Shown here in pieces: positions 32,290 to 41,132 of a stretch of 64,000 nucleotides of DNA. The stretch is taken from contig NZ_LDJJ01000028.1 of the NCBI RefSeq assembly GCF_001431465.1, forward strand, positions 85,526-149,525, in the 5' to 3' direction. The stretch is from Stenotrophomonas terrae. Its GTDB lineage: Bacteria > Pseudomonadota > Gammaproteobacteria > Xanthomonadales > Xanthomonadaceae. Both the position numbers and the translations under genes were made by a program. The notes beneath the pieces are model-generated. The model did not search any database. It was not told the origin of the DNA and saw nothing but the letters and a program-made list of their open reading frames with translations. Numbering within the stretch: the stretch's first letter is position 1; every line of letters begins with the position of its first letter.

Positions 32290-34842
32290 ATGCGCAGCGC
32301 ATGGCTTGGTGGAAGAACAGCGGCAGCTTGGCTACTGATCGCTGTCGCAGCAATTGGCAATGCAGGCGCTGCCTTTGGCCAACAGCCGCCGGTAGCGGTG
32401 ACAGCCACGACCGACAGCGTCGACGCACGGCCATTCCCGCGCAGCTACGCTGCTGACGGCATCAACTTCAAGCTGCACCAGCCGCAGTTGCTGTCCTGGC
32501 AGGATGAGACGCTGCGTGGTCGCATGGTCATGTCGGTCGATACCGGCAGTCACCCCGGCACTGATGGCAAACCGCAGCCCAGCGCCGATTACGGAACCCT
32601 CGACTTCAGCGCGCATACCCAGGTGGACAAGCAGGCCCGCGCCACCGTGCTGTCGAAGATCGAGATCAGCAATGCCAATTTTCCGACCGCCACCGATCGC
32701 CAGTCAGCGTATCTTGCTGCCGCGCGCAAGCAGTTGTTGGCGACGCCGACCTTGACCGTGTCGCTGGATCAGCTGGAAGCGGCGCTTGCCATTGCCGGCG
32801 CCAGCGCGCCGGCCCCGTCGTTGGCGGTACGCAACGACCCGCCCGAGATCATCTTCAGCACCGTGCCTGCGGTTCTGATCCTGATTGATGGCAAGCCTGT
32901 GTTGAAAGCCAGCGGCGAGACCGACGTGCAGCGGGTGATCAATACCCGCTCATTGCTGTTGCAGCGGGCAGGGCGCTACTACCTGGCGTTGGGCGGGCAT
33001 TGGGCCAGCGCCGCCACCCTCAGCGGGCCGTGGAGCCCGCAAGCGAGCGTGGATGCCGCGCTGGTGCAAGCTGGCAAGGCGGCTGTGGACAGCCGCCAGG
33101 TAGACGCCATGGCCGAGCCGCCGACAGCACTGAAAAGCATGCTCGATGCAGGGCAATGGCCGGATGTCCATGTGCGTAGTGGCGCTGCTGAACTGATAGC
33201 GGTGCAGGGCGAACCTCAGTTCGCCGCCATCGCCGGCACCCAGCTGAGCTATGTCACCAATACCGGCGCGGACGTCTTCGTCGACGCGGCGGCCGGGCAT
33301 CGTTGGTATGTATTAGTGTCGGGACGTTGGTTCAGTGCGCCGAGCAGCCGTGGCCCCTGGTTGTATGTCCCGTCGCGACAGTTGCCGGCCGGCTTTGCCA
33401 GGATTCCGCCCGACCATCCCAAGAGCGGCGTGCTGGCATCCATTGCAGGTACGCCTGAAGCGCGCGAAGCGCTGATCGCCAACAGCATTCCGCAGACCGC
33501 CAGCGTACAGCGCGGCAGCGTCAATCTGGACGTGGTCTACGACGGTGTGCCCAGCTTTGCACCGGTCGAAGGCACCCGGCTGCAGTACGCGCGCAACACC
33601 GCGACGCCGGTGCTGCGGGTGGATGCCGATCACTTCTATGCAGTCGACAAGGGCATCTGGTTCAGCGCCAGCGCCGCGACCGGCCCGTGGACGGTGGCGA
33701 CGTCGGTGCCGGCGGTTATCTACAGCATTCCCACGCGCTCGCCATTGCACTACGTGACCTATGTGCGCATCTATTCGCACGACAATGATGAGGTGCATGT
33801 CGGTTACACACCCGGCTACTACGGCACCGTGGTGGCAGACAACGTGGTGGTGTACGGCACGGCCTATCCCTGCAGGCCATGGGTAGGCAACTACTGGTAT
33901 GGCTGCCCGTTGACCTATGGCATGGGTGTCTACTTCGGCTGGAACCCGTGGGTCGGTTGGACATTCGGCTGGGGCTGGGGCTGGTTTGACGGCTGGTATG
34001 GCCCCTATAGCCCGTGGTGGGGGCCTTGGTACGGACCTGCCACCGCCTGGGGTTGGTGGGGTGGTGGTGCTGCCGCCTGGAACGTCTACGGTCACTGGGG
34101 CAATGCAGCGGTTCGCGGTACCGCTGCGGCTTGGGCTGACCCATGGACCGGCAACGTCGGCCGGGGCGCACGCGGCGGTTTCTACAACGAGGCGAGCGGC
34201 GGCCGTGGTGCCGGCCGCGCAGGTATCAAGACCAATGCCTATACCGGTACCACTACCGCCGCAGCGCAGGGCATCCGCTACAACCCGCAGACCGGACGAG
34301 TGGTGGCCGGCGGTGGCGCGGCGGCCGTGAATCCCTATACCGACCGTGCCGCTGCCGGTGGCGCACGCACGGTGGTCAACGAGCGCAGCGGGCGGGTGAC
34401 GCAAGCGGCTGGTGGCGTTGTGGCGGGGCCACATGGGGCCGTCGCTGGCGGCGCCTTCGATAGCCAAACCCAAGCCGGTGGCGAAGCCAGGGGTGCCGGC
34501 GCTTTCCACTACAACGCCGATACCGGCACGCTGCAACACGGCGGTGTGGTGGACGTCAACGACAACCTCTATGCCGGTCACGATGGACATGTCTATCACT
34601 ACGATGACGGCAGCTGGAGCCAGGTCACCCGGCCCGATACGTCGAAGAACCTGGGCGGGCAGACCCGGCAGTCACTGGACCGTGACCGAGCTGCACGCGA
34701 ACGTGGCGACGAGCGTATCAGCGCCCGCCAGCCTACCCAGGTCAACATGCCACGCGGTGCGGGTGGCAATGCCCGTCCGGTCGGCGGCTTTCGACCGGCG
34801 CTGGGCGGTGGACGCCTGCATGGCGGCGGTTTCCGGCACTGA
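32290..34842 (+). CDS. Large secreted protein with Trp/Gly-rich region
   Basis: This 850-aa protein has a signal peptide (AAWLLIAVAAIGNAGAAFG) and two related domains with repeated RWFSAPSSRGPW / IWFSASAATGPW and GTRLQYARNT / GTQLSYVTNT motifs. A region dense in Trp, Gly and Tyr follows (about residues 550-600; WGWGWFDGWYGPYSPWWGP), then Ala/Gly-rich low complexity to the end. Homologues are often loosely labelled carbohydrate-binding family V/XII. The start is ATG 32290 at the signal peptide. The stop overlaps the next ATG (TGATG). Localisation is probably cell surface or periplasm; the aromatic patch could bind glycans. Confidence 0.75.
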   Translation: MRSAWLGGRTAAAWLLIAVAAIGNAGAAFGQQPPVAVTATTDSVDARPFPRSYAADGINFKLHQPQLLSWQDETLRGRMVMSVDTGSHPGTDGKPQPSADYGTLDFSAHTQVDKQARATVLSKIEISNANFPTATDRQSAYLAAARKQLLATPTLTVSLDQLEAALAIAGASAPAPSLAVRNDPPEIIFSTVPAVLILIDGKPVLKASGETDVQRVINTRSLLLQRAGRYYLALGGHWASAATLSGPWSPQASVDAALVQAGKAAVDSRQVDAMAEPPTALKSMLDAGQWPDVHVRSGAAELIAVQGEPQFAAIAGTQLSYVTNTGADVFVDAAAGHRWYVLVSGRWFSAPSSRGPWLYVPSRQLPAGFARIPPDHPKSGVLASIAGTPEAREALIANSIPQTASVQRGSVNLDVVYDGVPSFAPVEGTRLQYARNTATPVLRVDADHFYAVDKGIWFSASAATGPWTVATSVPAVIYSIPTRSPLHYVTYVRIYSHDNDEVHVGYTPGYYGTVVADNVVVYGTAYPCRPWVGNYWYGCPLTYGMGVYFGWNPWVGWTFGWGWGWFDGWYGPYSPWWGPWYGPATAWGWWGGGAAAWNVYGHWGNAAVRGTAAAWADPWTGNVGRGARGGFYNEASGGRGAGRAGIKTNAYTGTTTAAAQGIRYNPQTGRVVAGGGAAAVNPYTDRAAAGGARTVVNERSGRVTQAAGGVVAGPHGAVAGGAFDSQTQAGGEARGAGAFHYNADTGTLQHGGVVDVNDNLYAGHDGHVYHYDDGSWSQVTRPDTSKNLGGQTRQSLDRDRAARERGDERISARQPTQVNMPRGAGGNARPVGGFRPALGGGRLHGGGFRH

Positions 34843-36071
34843 TGGCTGCCCTTAGCGCCACGCCGCAACGGCTGCTGGCTGCGCTTTTATTCGGCGGCGG
34901 CTGCGCTACGGCGGCCGCTGCCGAGCAGCCGCCGCCCCGCGTTGCACTGCCTGGTACCACGGATGCGGCGCAAGCGGCGGACAAACCAGGACTGTGGCAG
35001 CTGATGCATGATCCGCAGGACGGCAAGATAGATGCTTCGCGATGGCTGCTTGAACGCAAAGGGGGCTTCCTGCCCGTGCCGGTGATCATCACCGACCCGG
35101 CGGTGGGAAACGGCGGCGGTGCTGCGTTGATATTCTTCCGGCCCAATGCCCAGCCTGCCGCGGTACCCGGCAGCACCGACAAGCCGGCCATGGTGGCGCC
35201 CGATATCTATGGGGTCATGGCCATGCGCACGTCCAACGGCACCGAAGCTGCTGGCGTTGGCGCGATGCTGCACTTCGACGAGGATCGTTGGCGCTACCGC
35301 GGCGGTGTCGGCAAGGCGTCGGTGAATCTGGACTTCCACAGCCCCGGCAACCGGCTGCTGCCGCCTCGCCAGATCAGCTACACGACCGAGGGAATTGCCT
35401 CGTTCCAGCAGGTGTTCCGCCGGCTTGGCAGGCGCGATCTGTATGTGGGTCTGGCCTGGATCTACATGGACATGGATCTGTCCTTCAAGACCGACAGCGA
35501 CCGCGATTTCTTCACTGACCGGGAGCTGGCTAGCAAGAGCTCCGGGCTGGGCCTGTCGCTGGAGTATGACAACCGCGACAACCCGTTCACGCCATCGCGG
35601 GGCTGGCTGGCGATGGTGGAGGGCAATGCCTACGCCAAGGCGCTGGGCAGCGACAACGACTTCCAGAGTTATCGCGCGCATGCCTATGGCTATCTGCCGT
35701 TGAGTGCCAGCACCGTGCTCGGCTTGCGCGCCGATGCGCGCTGGGTCAATGGCGAGGTGCCGTTCTACCGCCTGCCGTACATCGATATGCGTGGGATTGG
35801 CTCGGCCCGCTACCAGGACAGTCGCGCGGCGACCGTGGAGACGGAACTGCGCTGGAACCTGAGTCCGCGTTGGGCCCTGGTCGGATTCGTGGGGGCAGGC
35901 CGCACCTGGGGCCGCCACAACAGCTTCGACGATGGCAGCAGCAGGGTCAGCAAGGGCACCGGCTTCCGCTACCTGCTGGTGCGCCAGCTCGGCATGTATG
36001 CCGGCATCGACTATGCGTGGGGGCCAGAGGACGAAACCTTTTACATCCAGATGGGCAGTGCCTGGCATTGA
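34842..36071 (+). CDS. Omp85/BamA-type outer-membrane barrel without POTRA domains
   Basis: This 409-aa protein has a signal peptide (LLAALLFGGGCATAAAA) and then a predicted 16-strand surface-antigen (D15) barrel, with FLPVPVIITDPAVGNGGG at the entrance, YDNRDNPFTPSRGW (the conserved Omp85 strand motif) and a C-terminal aromatic strand FYIQMGSAWH. There is no room for POTRA repeats, so it is a bare barrel, as in some transport-type family members. Start overlaps the upstream stop, so it is translationally coupled to the Trp/Gly-rich protein, a likely partner or cargo. Confidence 0.82.
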   Translation: MAALSATPQRLLAALLFGGGCATAAAAEQPPPRVALPGTTDAAQAADKPGLWQLMHDPQDGKIDASRWLLERKGGFLPVPVIITDPAVGNGGGAALIFFRPNAQPAAVPGSTDKPAMVAPDIYGVMAMRTSNGTEAAGVGAMLHFDEDRWRYRGGVGKASVNLDFHSPGNRLLPPRQISYTTEGIASFQQVFRRLGRRDLYVGLAWIYMDMDLSFKTDSDRDFFTDRELASKSSGLGLSLEYDNRDNPFTPSRGWLAMVEGNAYAKALGSDNDFQSYRAHAYGYLPLSASTVLGLRADARWVNGEVPFYRLPYIDMRGIGSARYQDSRAATVETELRWNLSPRWALVGFVGAGRTWGRHNSFDDGSSRVSKGTGFRYLLVRQLGMYAGIDYAWGPEDETFYIQMGSAWH

Positions 36072-36188
36072 GCGGCAGCAGAGGGGATTGCCGGTGAACG
36101 CGATGATCGGCAGTTGGCGGGCATTGCAGCTGCAGGAAAGCGGTGGGGGCGGGCATGCAAACGGATGCGGATACAGGTTTCCCGGCAG

Positions 36189-36198
36189 GTAAATTTAC
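36189..36198 (+). promoter_or_regulatory. GTA-box 5, upstream of porin-like gene
   Basis: The box GTAAATTTAC is a perfect 10-bp palindrome. There are 81 bp to ATG 36280, and GATAAA starts 58 bp after its first base as a -10 candidate. Confidence 0.68.
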
Positions 36199-36279
36199 TG
36201 CCCGTGATCGGGTAAAAACGCGCTGGCGGCAGGCTGCACGCACTGCGATAAATCGCTTGATGCCGATCCGGGAGCGACC

Positions 36280-37077
36280 ATGAAGACCTGCTTTCCTGCA
36301 TTGATGGCGGCAGTGCTGATGCCGGCGCTGGCCTTGGCGCAGGCGCCGGCCACACACTCGGCCGATGAGCTTGCACAGAAACTGGCCGACCCGGGTGCGG
36401 CGCTGGTCTCGGTACCGTTCCAGTACAACTACCTCGGTGACGTTGGCAATGGTCAGCACAACCAGCAATTGAAGATCCAACCGGTCATTCCGTTCGTTGG
36501 TGAGCACGGCAAGTTCCTGCTGCGGCCGATCCTGCCCTATCAGTGGAACGAGTTCCCACAGCATCAGCAAGGCCTGGGGGATCTGTTCGTGCAGGGCTAT
36601 TACATACCCACCAAACCCGGCGAGCACAGCCCGACCGAGCTGGGGTTCGGCTTCGCCGCGATGCTGGATACCGCCAACCATGACAGCCTTGGCACCGGCA
36701 AGTACTCGGTGGGGCCGGCTTTCGTGCTGGTGCATAAACGTGGCAAATGGACCATGGGCGGGCTGCTCAATCACGTCTGGACGATAGGCGGACATGACGC
36801 CCGCGAGGATGTGAGCAATACCGCCATGCAGCCCTTTCTGTCGCGTTCACTCAGCAACGGCTGGTCGTTCACGCTGTCATCGGAGTCCTCCTATAACTGG
36901 GAGGCAGGCAGCGGTGAGCACTGGACCGTGCCACTGGGCGGTGCGGTTGCCAAGGTGCTGCGCTTTGGCAAGCAGCCGGTCAGCATCGGTGGAGGCTATT
37001 ACTACAACGTCGAGCGACCGAGCCTGGCCAACCGCTGGACGGCGCGTGTGACCATCACCCTGGTGTTTCCCGAGTAA
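36280..37077 (+). CDS. Outer-membrane porin/transporter-like barrel
   Basis: This 265-aa protein has a signal peptide (PALMAAVLMPALALA) and a beta-barrel with alternating strands; ALVSVPFQYNYLGDVG, LKIQPVIPF and GLGDLFVQGYYIP are typical of the neuromedin-U/MetA-pathway transporter family. It ends with the aromatic-terminated strand WTARVTITLVFPE. Such barrels move small organic molecules across the outer membrane or are of unknown substrate. It is the first gene after GTA-box 5 and forms an operon with the 129-aa secreted protein, closed by a strong terminator. Confidence 0.8.
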   Translation: MKTCFPALMAAVLMPALALAQAPATHSADELAQKLADPGAALVSVPFQYNYLGDVGNGQHNQQLKIQPVIPFVGEHGKFLLRPILPYQWNEFPQHQQGLGDLFVQGYYIPTKPGEHSPTELGFGFAAMLDTANHDSLGTGKYSVGPAFVLVHKRGKWTMGGLLNHVWTIGGHDAREDVSNTAMQPFLSRSLSNGWSFTLSSESSYNWEAGSGEHWTVPLGGAVAKVLRFGKQPVSIGGGYYYNVERPSLANRWTARVTITLVFPE

Positions 37078-37096
37078 TCCGCCAAAGAGGTTCGTC

Positions 37097-37486
37097 ATGC
37101 AACCCAATCCCTGCCGTTGGCTGTTGGCCCTGGCCTGCGCACTGGCGATGCTGGCGCAGGTTGCCGGTGCAGAGCCGTCCAATAAATGGCGGATCGCGGT
37201 CAATCACACCGCCGATGTCGCCGGTGAGATCGAGCTTTCGCTGACCCCCGAGGGCGCTGAAGCAACCCGGCTGGTGGTGCCGATCCCGGCCGGCACGCAC
37301 GAGAATCACGCAGCGCATCTCATCCGCGATGCGTTCCGCAGCCAGTACGGGCGTTCGTTGTACAAGGCCGAGATGGATGACGGTGAGGATGTGCTAATCA
37401 AGGTCCGTGGACAAAACCCGGACATCGATCTGGTGCTGGTGCGCAATACCGCCGAAGGCCTGAAGTTGCATCTGAGTCGCGAATGA
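37097..37486 (+). CDS. Small periplasmic protein of unknown function
   Basis: This 129-aa protein has a signal peptide (LLALACALAMLAQVAGA) and a compact beta-rich domain (WRIAVNHTADVAGEIELSL, EDVLIKVRGQNPDIDLVLV). AAGAGG lies before ATG 37097. It is 19 bp after the barrel gene, so cotranscribed. No family recognised; it may assist the barrel. Confidence 0.7.
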   Translation: MQPNPCRWLLALACALAMLAQVAGAEPSNKWRIAVNHTADVAGEIELSLTPEGAEATRLVVPIPAGTHENHAAHLIRDAFRSQYGRSLYKAEMDDGEDVLIKVRGQNPDIDLVLVRNTAEGLKLHLSRE

Positions 37487-37507
37487 AGTGCGACTACAAG
37501 GTCTTCT

Positions 37508-37546
37508 ACGGCACCGGCGTCACTCCGGGTTGTCGGTGCCGTTTTT
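37508..37546 (+). terminator. Intrinsic terminator
   Basis: A 9-bp perfect GC-rich stem (ACGGCACCG and CGGTGCCGT) with a 17-nt loop is followed directly by a T run. It lies 21 bp after the plus-strand operon and next to the stop of the convergent barrel gene. Confidence 0.85.
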
Positions 37547-37549
37547 AGC

Positions 37550-38524
37550 CTAGAACGAGATGGAACCACTGAGCATCAGCGGATCACCCTCGAGCCGGCG
37601 ACGTACGTCGAACTCATGCAGCCAACGCAGGGACACCGACATGCTCATATCCTCATGCTTGTGCTGGTAGGAGATGATCGCGCCCGCCGCCAGTGAGTGC
37701 CCACGAAAGCCATCCAGGCGATCGGCCAATGCACCGCTGTCGTCGCCGACCTGCTGCAGCCAGCCGCCTACGCCGCCCAGACCCCAGCCGTTCTGCCAGC
37801 GCTTCATGACCTGGGAGTCGATATGGAAGACCGCACCACTGCGGTAGTCGGTGGCGTCGTTGCGGGTGGAGAAGTCGATACCGGCAGCGGTACTCCATTC
37901 CACGGTGCCGTGGCTGGCCAGCTGCGTATAGGCGACGGTAGGCGTGTATATCCAGGCGTTGAGGCTGGGGTTGGCCAATCGGTTGGGATCGTAGCTGCCC
38001 GCCGGTGCGGATATCGAGACCGAGAGCGCAAGATGATGGGTTTCATCGAAATGGTAGCCGGCGATTACCGGAGAAAAGCTGATGTCGTACAGGTCACCCT
38101 TGAAGCTGTCGCTGACCCTGCGGTTGAACGGGCCTGCCGATACGTCTGCACTGAGATCGACGCTGGCGAAAGGGACTGTCACCAGCGAGGCGAAATTCCA
38201 GCGCCCGGTCTTTGCCGGCCAGACATAGAGTCCGCTGAGCGAGTACAGGTCAAACGTCGCGTCCATGCCAAGCGCGGCAACGCCGCTGATGGGCAGCTCA
38301 CGGTCGGTATCGAACTGGCCGGAATAATGGACGTAGCCCAGCGCCAGGTTCAAGCCGGGCTTGGGCGGGACGACGCCGGCGTAGTCGGTGACCTGAAGGC
38401 CGGTGATCGACCGGCCCAGCCCGCCCTCAACCGCGCCCGCATCGAGGCTGAGCGCAAGCAGCGAAATGAAGCCGGCAAGCACACCGGCAACAACAACGGG
38501 AGAGGGCTGTGTGCTCATTGTCAC
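37550..38524 (-). CDS. Outer-membrane transporter-like barrel (phenol meta-pathway family)
   Basis: This 324-aa protein has a signal sequence (VVVAGVLAGFISLLALSLDA) and a barrel of the MetA-pathway-of-phenol-degradation type: GLQVTDYAGVVPPKPGLNLA, SPVIAGYHFDETHHLALSV and AGSYDPNRLANPSLNAW are characteristic. The last strand is DPLMLSGSISF. It may start at ATG 38524 or 38518. GTA-box 6 is 94 bp upstream. It is divergent from sulfatase 2, which suggests uptake of a sulfatase substrate, an inference. Confidence 0.84.
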   Translation of the reverse strand: MTMSTQPSPVVVAGVLAGFISLLALSLDAGAVEGGLGRSITGLQVTDYAGVVPPKPGLNLALGYVHYSGQFDTDRELPISGVAALGMDATFDLYSLSGLYVWPAKTGRWNFASLVTVPFASVDLSADVSAGPFNRRVSDSFKGDLYDISFSPVIAGYHFDETHHLALSVSISAPAGSYDPNRLANPSLNAWIYTPTVAYTQLASHGTVEWSTAAGIDFSTRNDATDYRSGAVFHIDSQVMKRWQNGWGLGGVGGWLQQVGDDSGALADRLDGFRGHSLAAGAIISYQHKHEDMSMSVSLRWLHEFDVRRRLEGDPLMLSGSISF

Positions 38525-38618
38525 CGGTCCGCGCGGAGGGAGGTGCGTGCAACGTCAATGCCAAGGATTCGGCATGCGCAAAAGCAGAGCAATACGTAAA
38601 CACTCGCAGGCTGCCCCG

Positions 38619-38628
38619 GTAAAACTAC
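38619..38628 (-). promoter_or_regulatory. GTA-box 6, upstream of transporter-like barrel
   Basis: The box reads GTAGTTTTAC towards the minus-strand gene, with 94 bp between box and ATG 38524. It is separated by 66 bp from box 7, which faces the opposite gene. Confidence 0.58.
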
Positions 38629-38694
38629 GTTGTTGCCGGCAGCGTTGGACAACCGCTGCAATCGCCTGATTGTTCGACGTGATGCGGGCCGCCG

Positions 38695-38704
38695 GTATTT
38701 TTAC
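38695..38704 (+). promoter_or_regulatory. GTA-box 7, upstream of sulfatase 2
   Basis: The box GTATTTTTAC is flanked as GGTA-TTTT-TACC. There are 109 bp to ATG 38814, and CAGAAT starts 59 bp... a -10 candidate at the standard offset from the first base of the box. Confidence 0.6.
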
Positions 38705-38813
38705 CTAGGGCGTACCAGCAGATTTCCGGCTGGAAGGAATTCACCTCCTTCAACAGAATGCATCGGTGATCCGCCATCGCCTTGATGGCGAATTCCCTTT
38801 CAGGAGCATCCTC

Positions 38814-41132
38814 ATGCCAGGCAAGTTCAGCGGTCGTATCGAACTGGATATCCGTGACTCCAAAGCGGATTGGGATGCATTCCTGGATAAACGCGCACCC
38901 GCCGGAGCGCCGAACGTACTGGTGATCCTGTATGACGATACCGGGCAGGCGGCATGGTCGCCTTACGGCGGCCGTATCCAGATGCCAACGCTGGACAAGC
39001 TGGCAAAGAACGGCCTGATCTACTCGCAGTGGCATACAACGGCGGTGTGCTCACCGACTCGCTCGTGCTTCCTCACCGGCCGCAATCACCACGCCAATGG
39101 GTTTGGCTGCATCTCCGAGGCCGCCACCGGTTTTCCGGGTTATGCCGGCCACATTCCGCTGGAGAACGGCACCATGGCGTCGATACTCCGCGACGCAGGC
39201 TGGAGCACGTTCTGGGTTGGCAAGAACCACAACGTGCCGGTCGATGGCTTCGGCATGAGCGCATCCAAGAAGCGCTGGCCGCTGGGTCTTGGTTACGACC
39301 GCTTCTACGGTTTCATTGGTGGTGAAACCAACCAGTGGTACCCGGAACTGATCGAAGACAACCATTTCGTCGATCAACCTGCGCAGCCGGAGGAGGGCTA
39401 TCACTTCTCCAAGGACATCGCCGACAAGGCGGTATCGTTCATCCGTGACAGCGTTCAGTGTGATCCGGAAAAGCCCTGGTACATGTGGTACTGCCCCGGC
39501 GCCAACCATGCGCCGCACCACGCACCGCAGGACTACATCGACAAATACCGCGGCCAGTTCGATGACGGATACGAGGCTTACCGCGAATGGGCGCTCAAGC
39601 GCATGATCGAGCGCGGTGTGCTGCCTGCAGACACCGTACTTACCCCGATCAACCCCTTGCCCGCTGACCGGACTCCGCCCGATGACAGGGTGCGCCCATG
39701 GGACACGCTCAACGCCGATGAGAAGCGGCTGTTCAGCCGCATGGCCGAGGTGTTTGCCGCCATGTCCGAGTACACCGATGTGCAGATCGGGCGGGTGATC
39801 GACTATCTGGAAGAATCCGGTCAGCTGGACAACACGCTGATCTTTTACTGTGCCGACAACGGTGCCTCCGGTGAAGGCTCACCCAGCGGCTCGGTCAACG
39901 AGAACCGGTTCTTCAATGGCTATCCCGACGACGTTGAATCGAACCTGGCGATGATCGACAAACTGGGCTCGCCCGATACATACAACCACTACCCAACCGG
40001 GTGGGCTGTCGCCTTCTCCACCCCATACCGCATGTTCAAACGCTATGCATCCTATGCCGGCGGCACCTGCGATCCGCTGGTGGTGCACTGGCCCAAGGGC
40101 ATCCGTGCCAAGGGTGAGGTGCGCCACCAATACCACCATTGCACCGATATCGTGCCAACCATCCTTGAGGCCTGTGGTGTGCCTATGCCGGAGTTCGTCG
40201 ACGGTGTGAAGCAGGCGCCGTTGGCGGGTGTGTCGATGCTGTACAGCTTTGACAATGCGCAGGCCGCCACCACCAAGAAGACCCAATACTACGAGATGGC
40301 CGGTACCCGCAGCATCTGGAACGACGGCTGGAAGGCGGCGACCGATCACGCACCGATTCCATCCGATCAGGGGCACTTCGACAAGGACACCTGGCAGCTG
40401 TTCCATACCGATAGTGACCGTGCTGAAGCGCATGATCTTGCCGCCAAGCATCCTGAGCGGCTGGAGCAGCTGAAAGCGCTCTGGTTGAGTGAAGCCAGCC
40501 GCAACAACGTGCTGCCGCTGATCGATCTGGGTGTTCGCGCCATGCACGCCGCCGAATATCACGCGCCCCAGCGCGAGCGCTATGTCTACTATCCAAACAC
40601 CACGGAAGTGCCCGAGGCGGCGGCAGCGCGGACTCTGGGGGTGTCGTTCAAGATGCTGGCCGAAGTTGATTTCACGCCCGAAAGCAAAGGCGTAATCATT
40701 GCGCAGGGCTCACGTTTCGGCGGCTACTCGCTGTTCGTCAAGGATGGCAAGCTGTTCTACGTCTACAACTTCCTTGGCATTACACCGGAGCAGCAACTGG
40801 TCTGCGATGCGCCGAAGCAAGGTCGGCACGTGGTTGGCGTCGAGTTCGTCAAGCAGAGCATCAGCAAGCAAGGTGAGGCGTTCGGCACGATGACGCTGCA
40901 TCTGGATGACGCGGCGATGGCGAGTGCGCAGTTCCGCACGCAGACCGGACGCTACATTCTTTGCGGTGAGGGTCTTTGCGTCGGCTATGACGGCGGTGAC
41001 GCGGTAAGCAAGGAATACAAGCCGCAGTTTCCGTTCACTGGCGGATCGGTACTGAAGGTGGTGTTCGATCTTGCCGATGACGCGTACGAAGACATCGAAC
41101 AGAAGTTCGCCGCGAAGCTGGCCAGAGACTGA
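38814..41132 (+). CDS. Arylsulfatase, long cysteine type (sulfatase 2)
   Basis: This 772-aa sulfatase has metal-binding Asp41/Asp42 (YDDTG), a formylglycine site at Cys79 in VCSPTRSCFLTGR (classic C-x-P-x-R), VGKNHNVP and CADNGASGEG. Residues beyond about 550 form a beta-rich C-terminal domain (SKGVIIAQGSRFGGYSLFVK, FPFTGGSVLKVVFDL) that resembles a concanavalin-like jelly roll. No signal peptide. The start is ATG 38814 with AGGAG upstream; an earlier in-frame start is less likely. It differs from sulfatases 1 and 3 in length and active-site class and probably has another substrate. Confidence 0.9.
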   Translation: MPGKFSGRIELDIRDSKADWDAFLDKRAPAGAPNVLVILYDDTGQAAWSPYGGRIQMPTLDKLAKNGLIYSQWHTTAVCSPTRSCFLTGRNHHANGFGCISEAATGFPGYAGHIPLENGTMASILRDAGWSTFWVGKNHNVPVDGFGMSASKKRWPLGLGYDRFYGFIGGETNQWYPELIEDNHFVDQPAQPEEGYHFSKDIADKAVSFIRDSVQCDPEKPWYMWYCPGANHAPHHAPQDYIDKYRGQFDDGYEAYREWALKRMIERGVLPADTVLTPINPLPADRTPPDDRVRPWDTLNADEKRLFSRMAEVFAAMSEYTDVQIGRVIDYLEESGQLDNTLIFYCADNGASGEGSPSGSVNENRFFNGYPDDVESNLAMIDKLGSPDTYNHYPTGWAVAFSTPYRMFKRYASYAGGTCDPLVVHWPKGIRAKGEVRHQYHHCTDIVPTILEACGVPMPEFVDGVKQAPLAGVSMLYSFDNAQAATTKKTQYYEMAGTRSIWNDGWKAATDHAPIPSDQGHFDKDTWQLFHTDSDRAEAHDLAAKHPERLEQLKALWLSEASRNNVLPLIDLGVRAMHAAEYHAPQRERYVYYPNTTEVPEAAAARTLGVSFKMLAEVDFTPESKGVIIAQGSRFGGYSLFVKDGKLFYVYNFLGITPEQQLVCDAPKQGRHVVGVEFVKQSISKQGEAFGTMTLHLDDAAMASAQFRTQTGRYILCGEGLCVGYDGGDAVSKEYKPQFPFTGGSVLKVVFDLADDAYEDIEQKFAAKLARD

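Noticed and set aside
33313..34599. A 428-codon minus-strand frame inside the 850-aa secreted protein gene
   Set aside because: Shadow frame; the plus-strand gene has a signal peptide and coherent domains.
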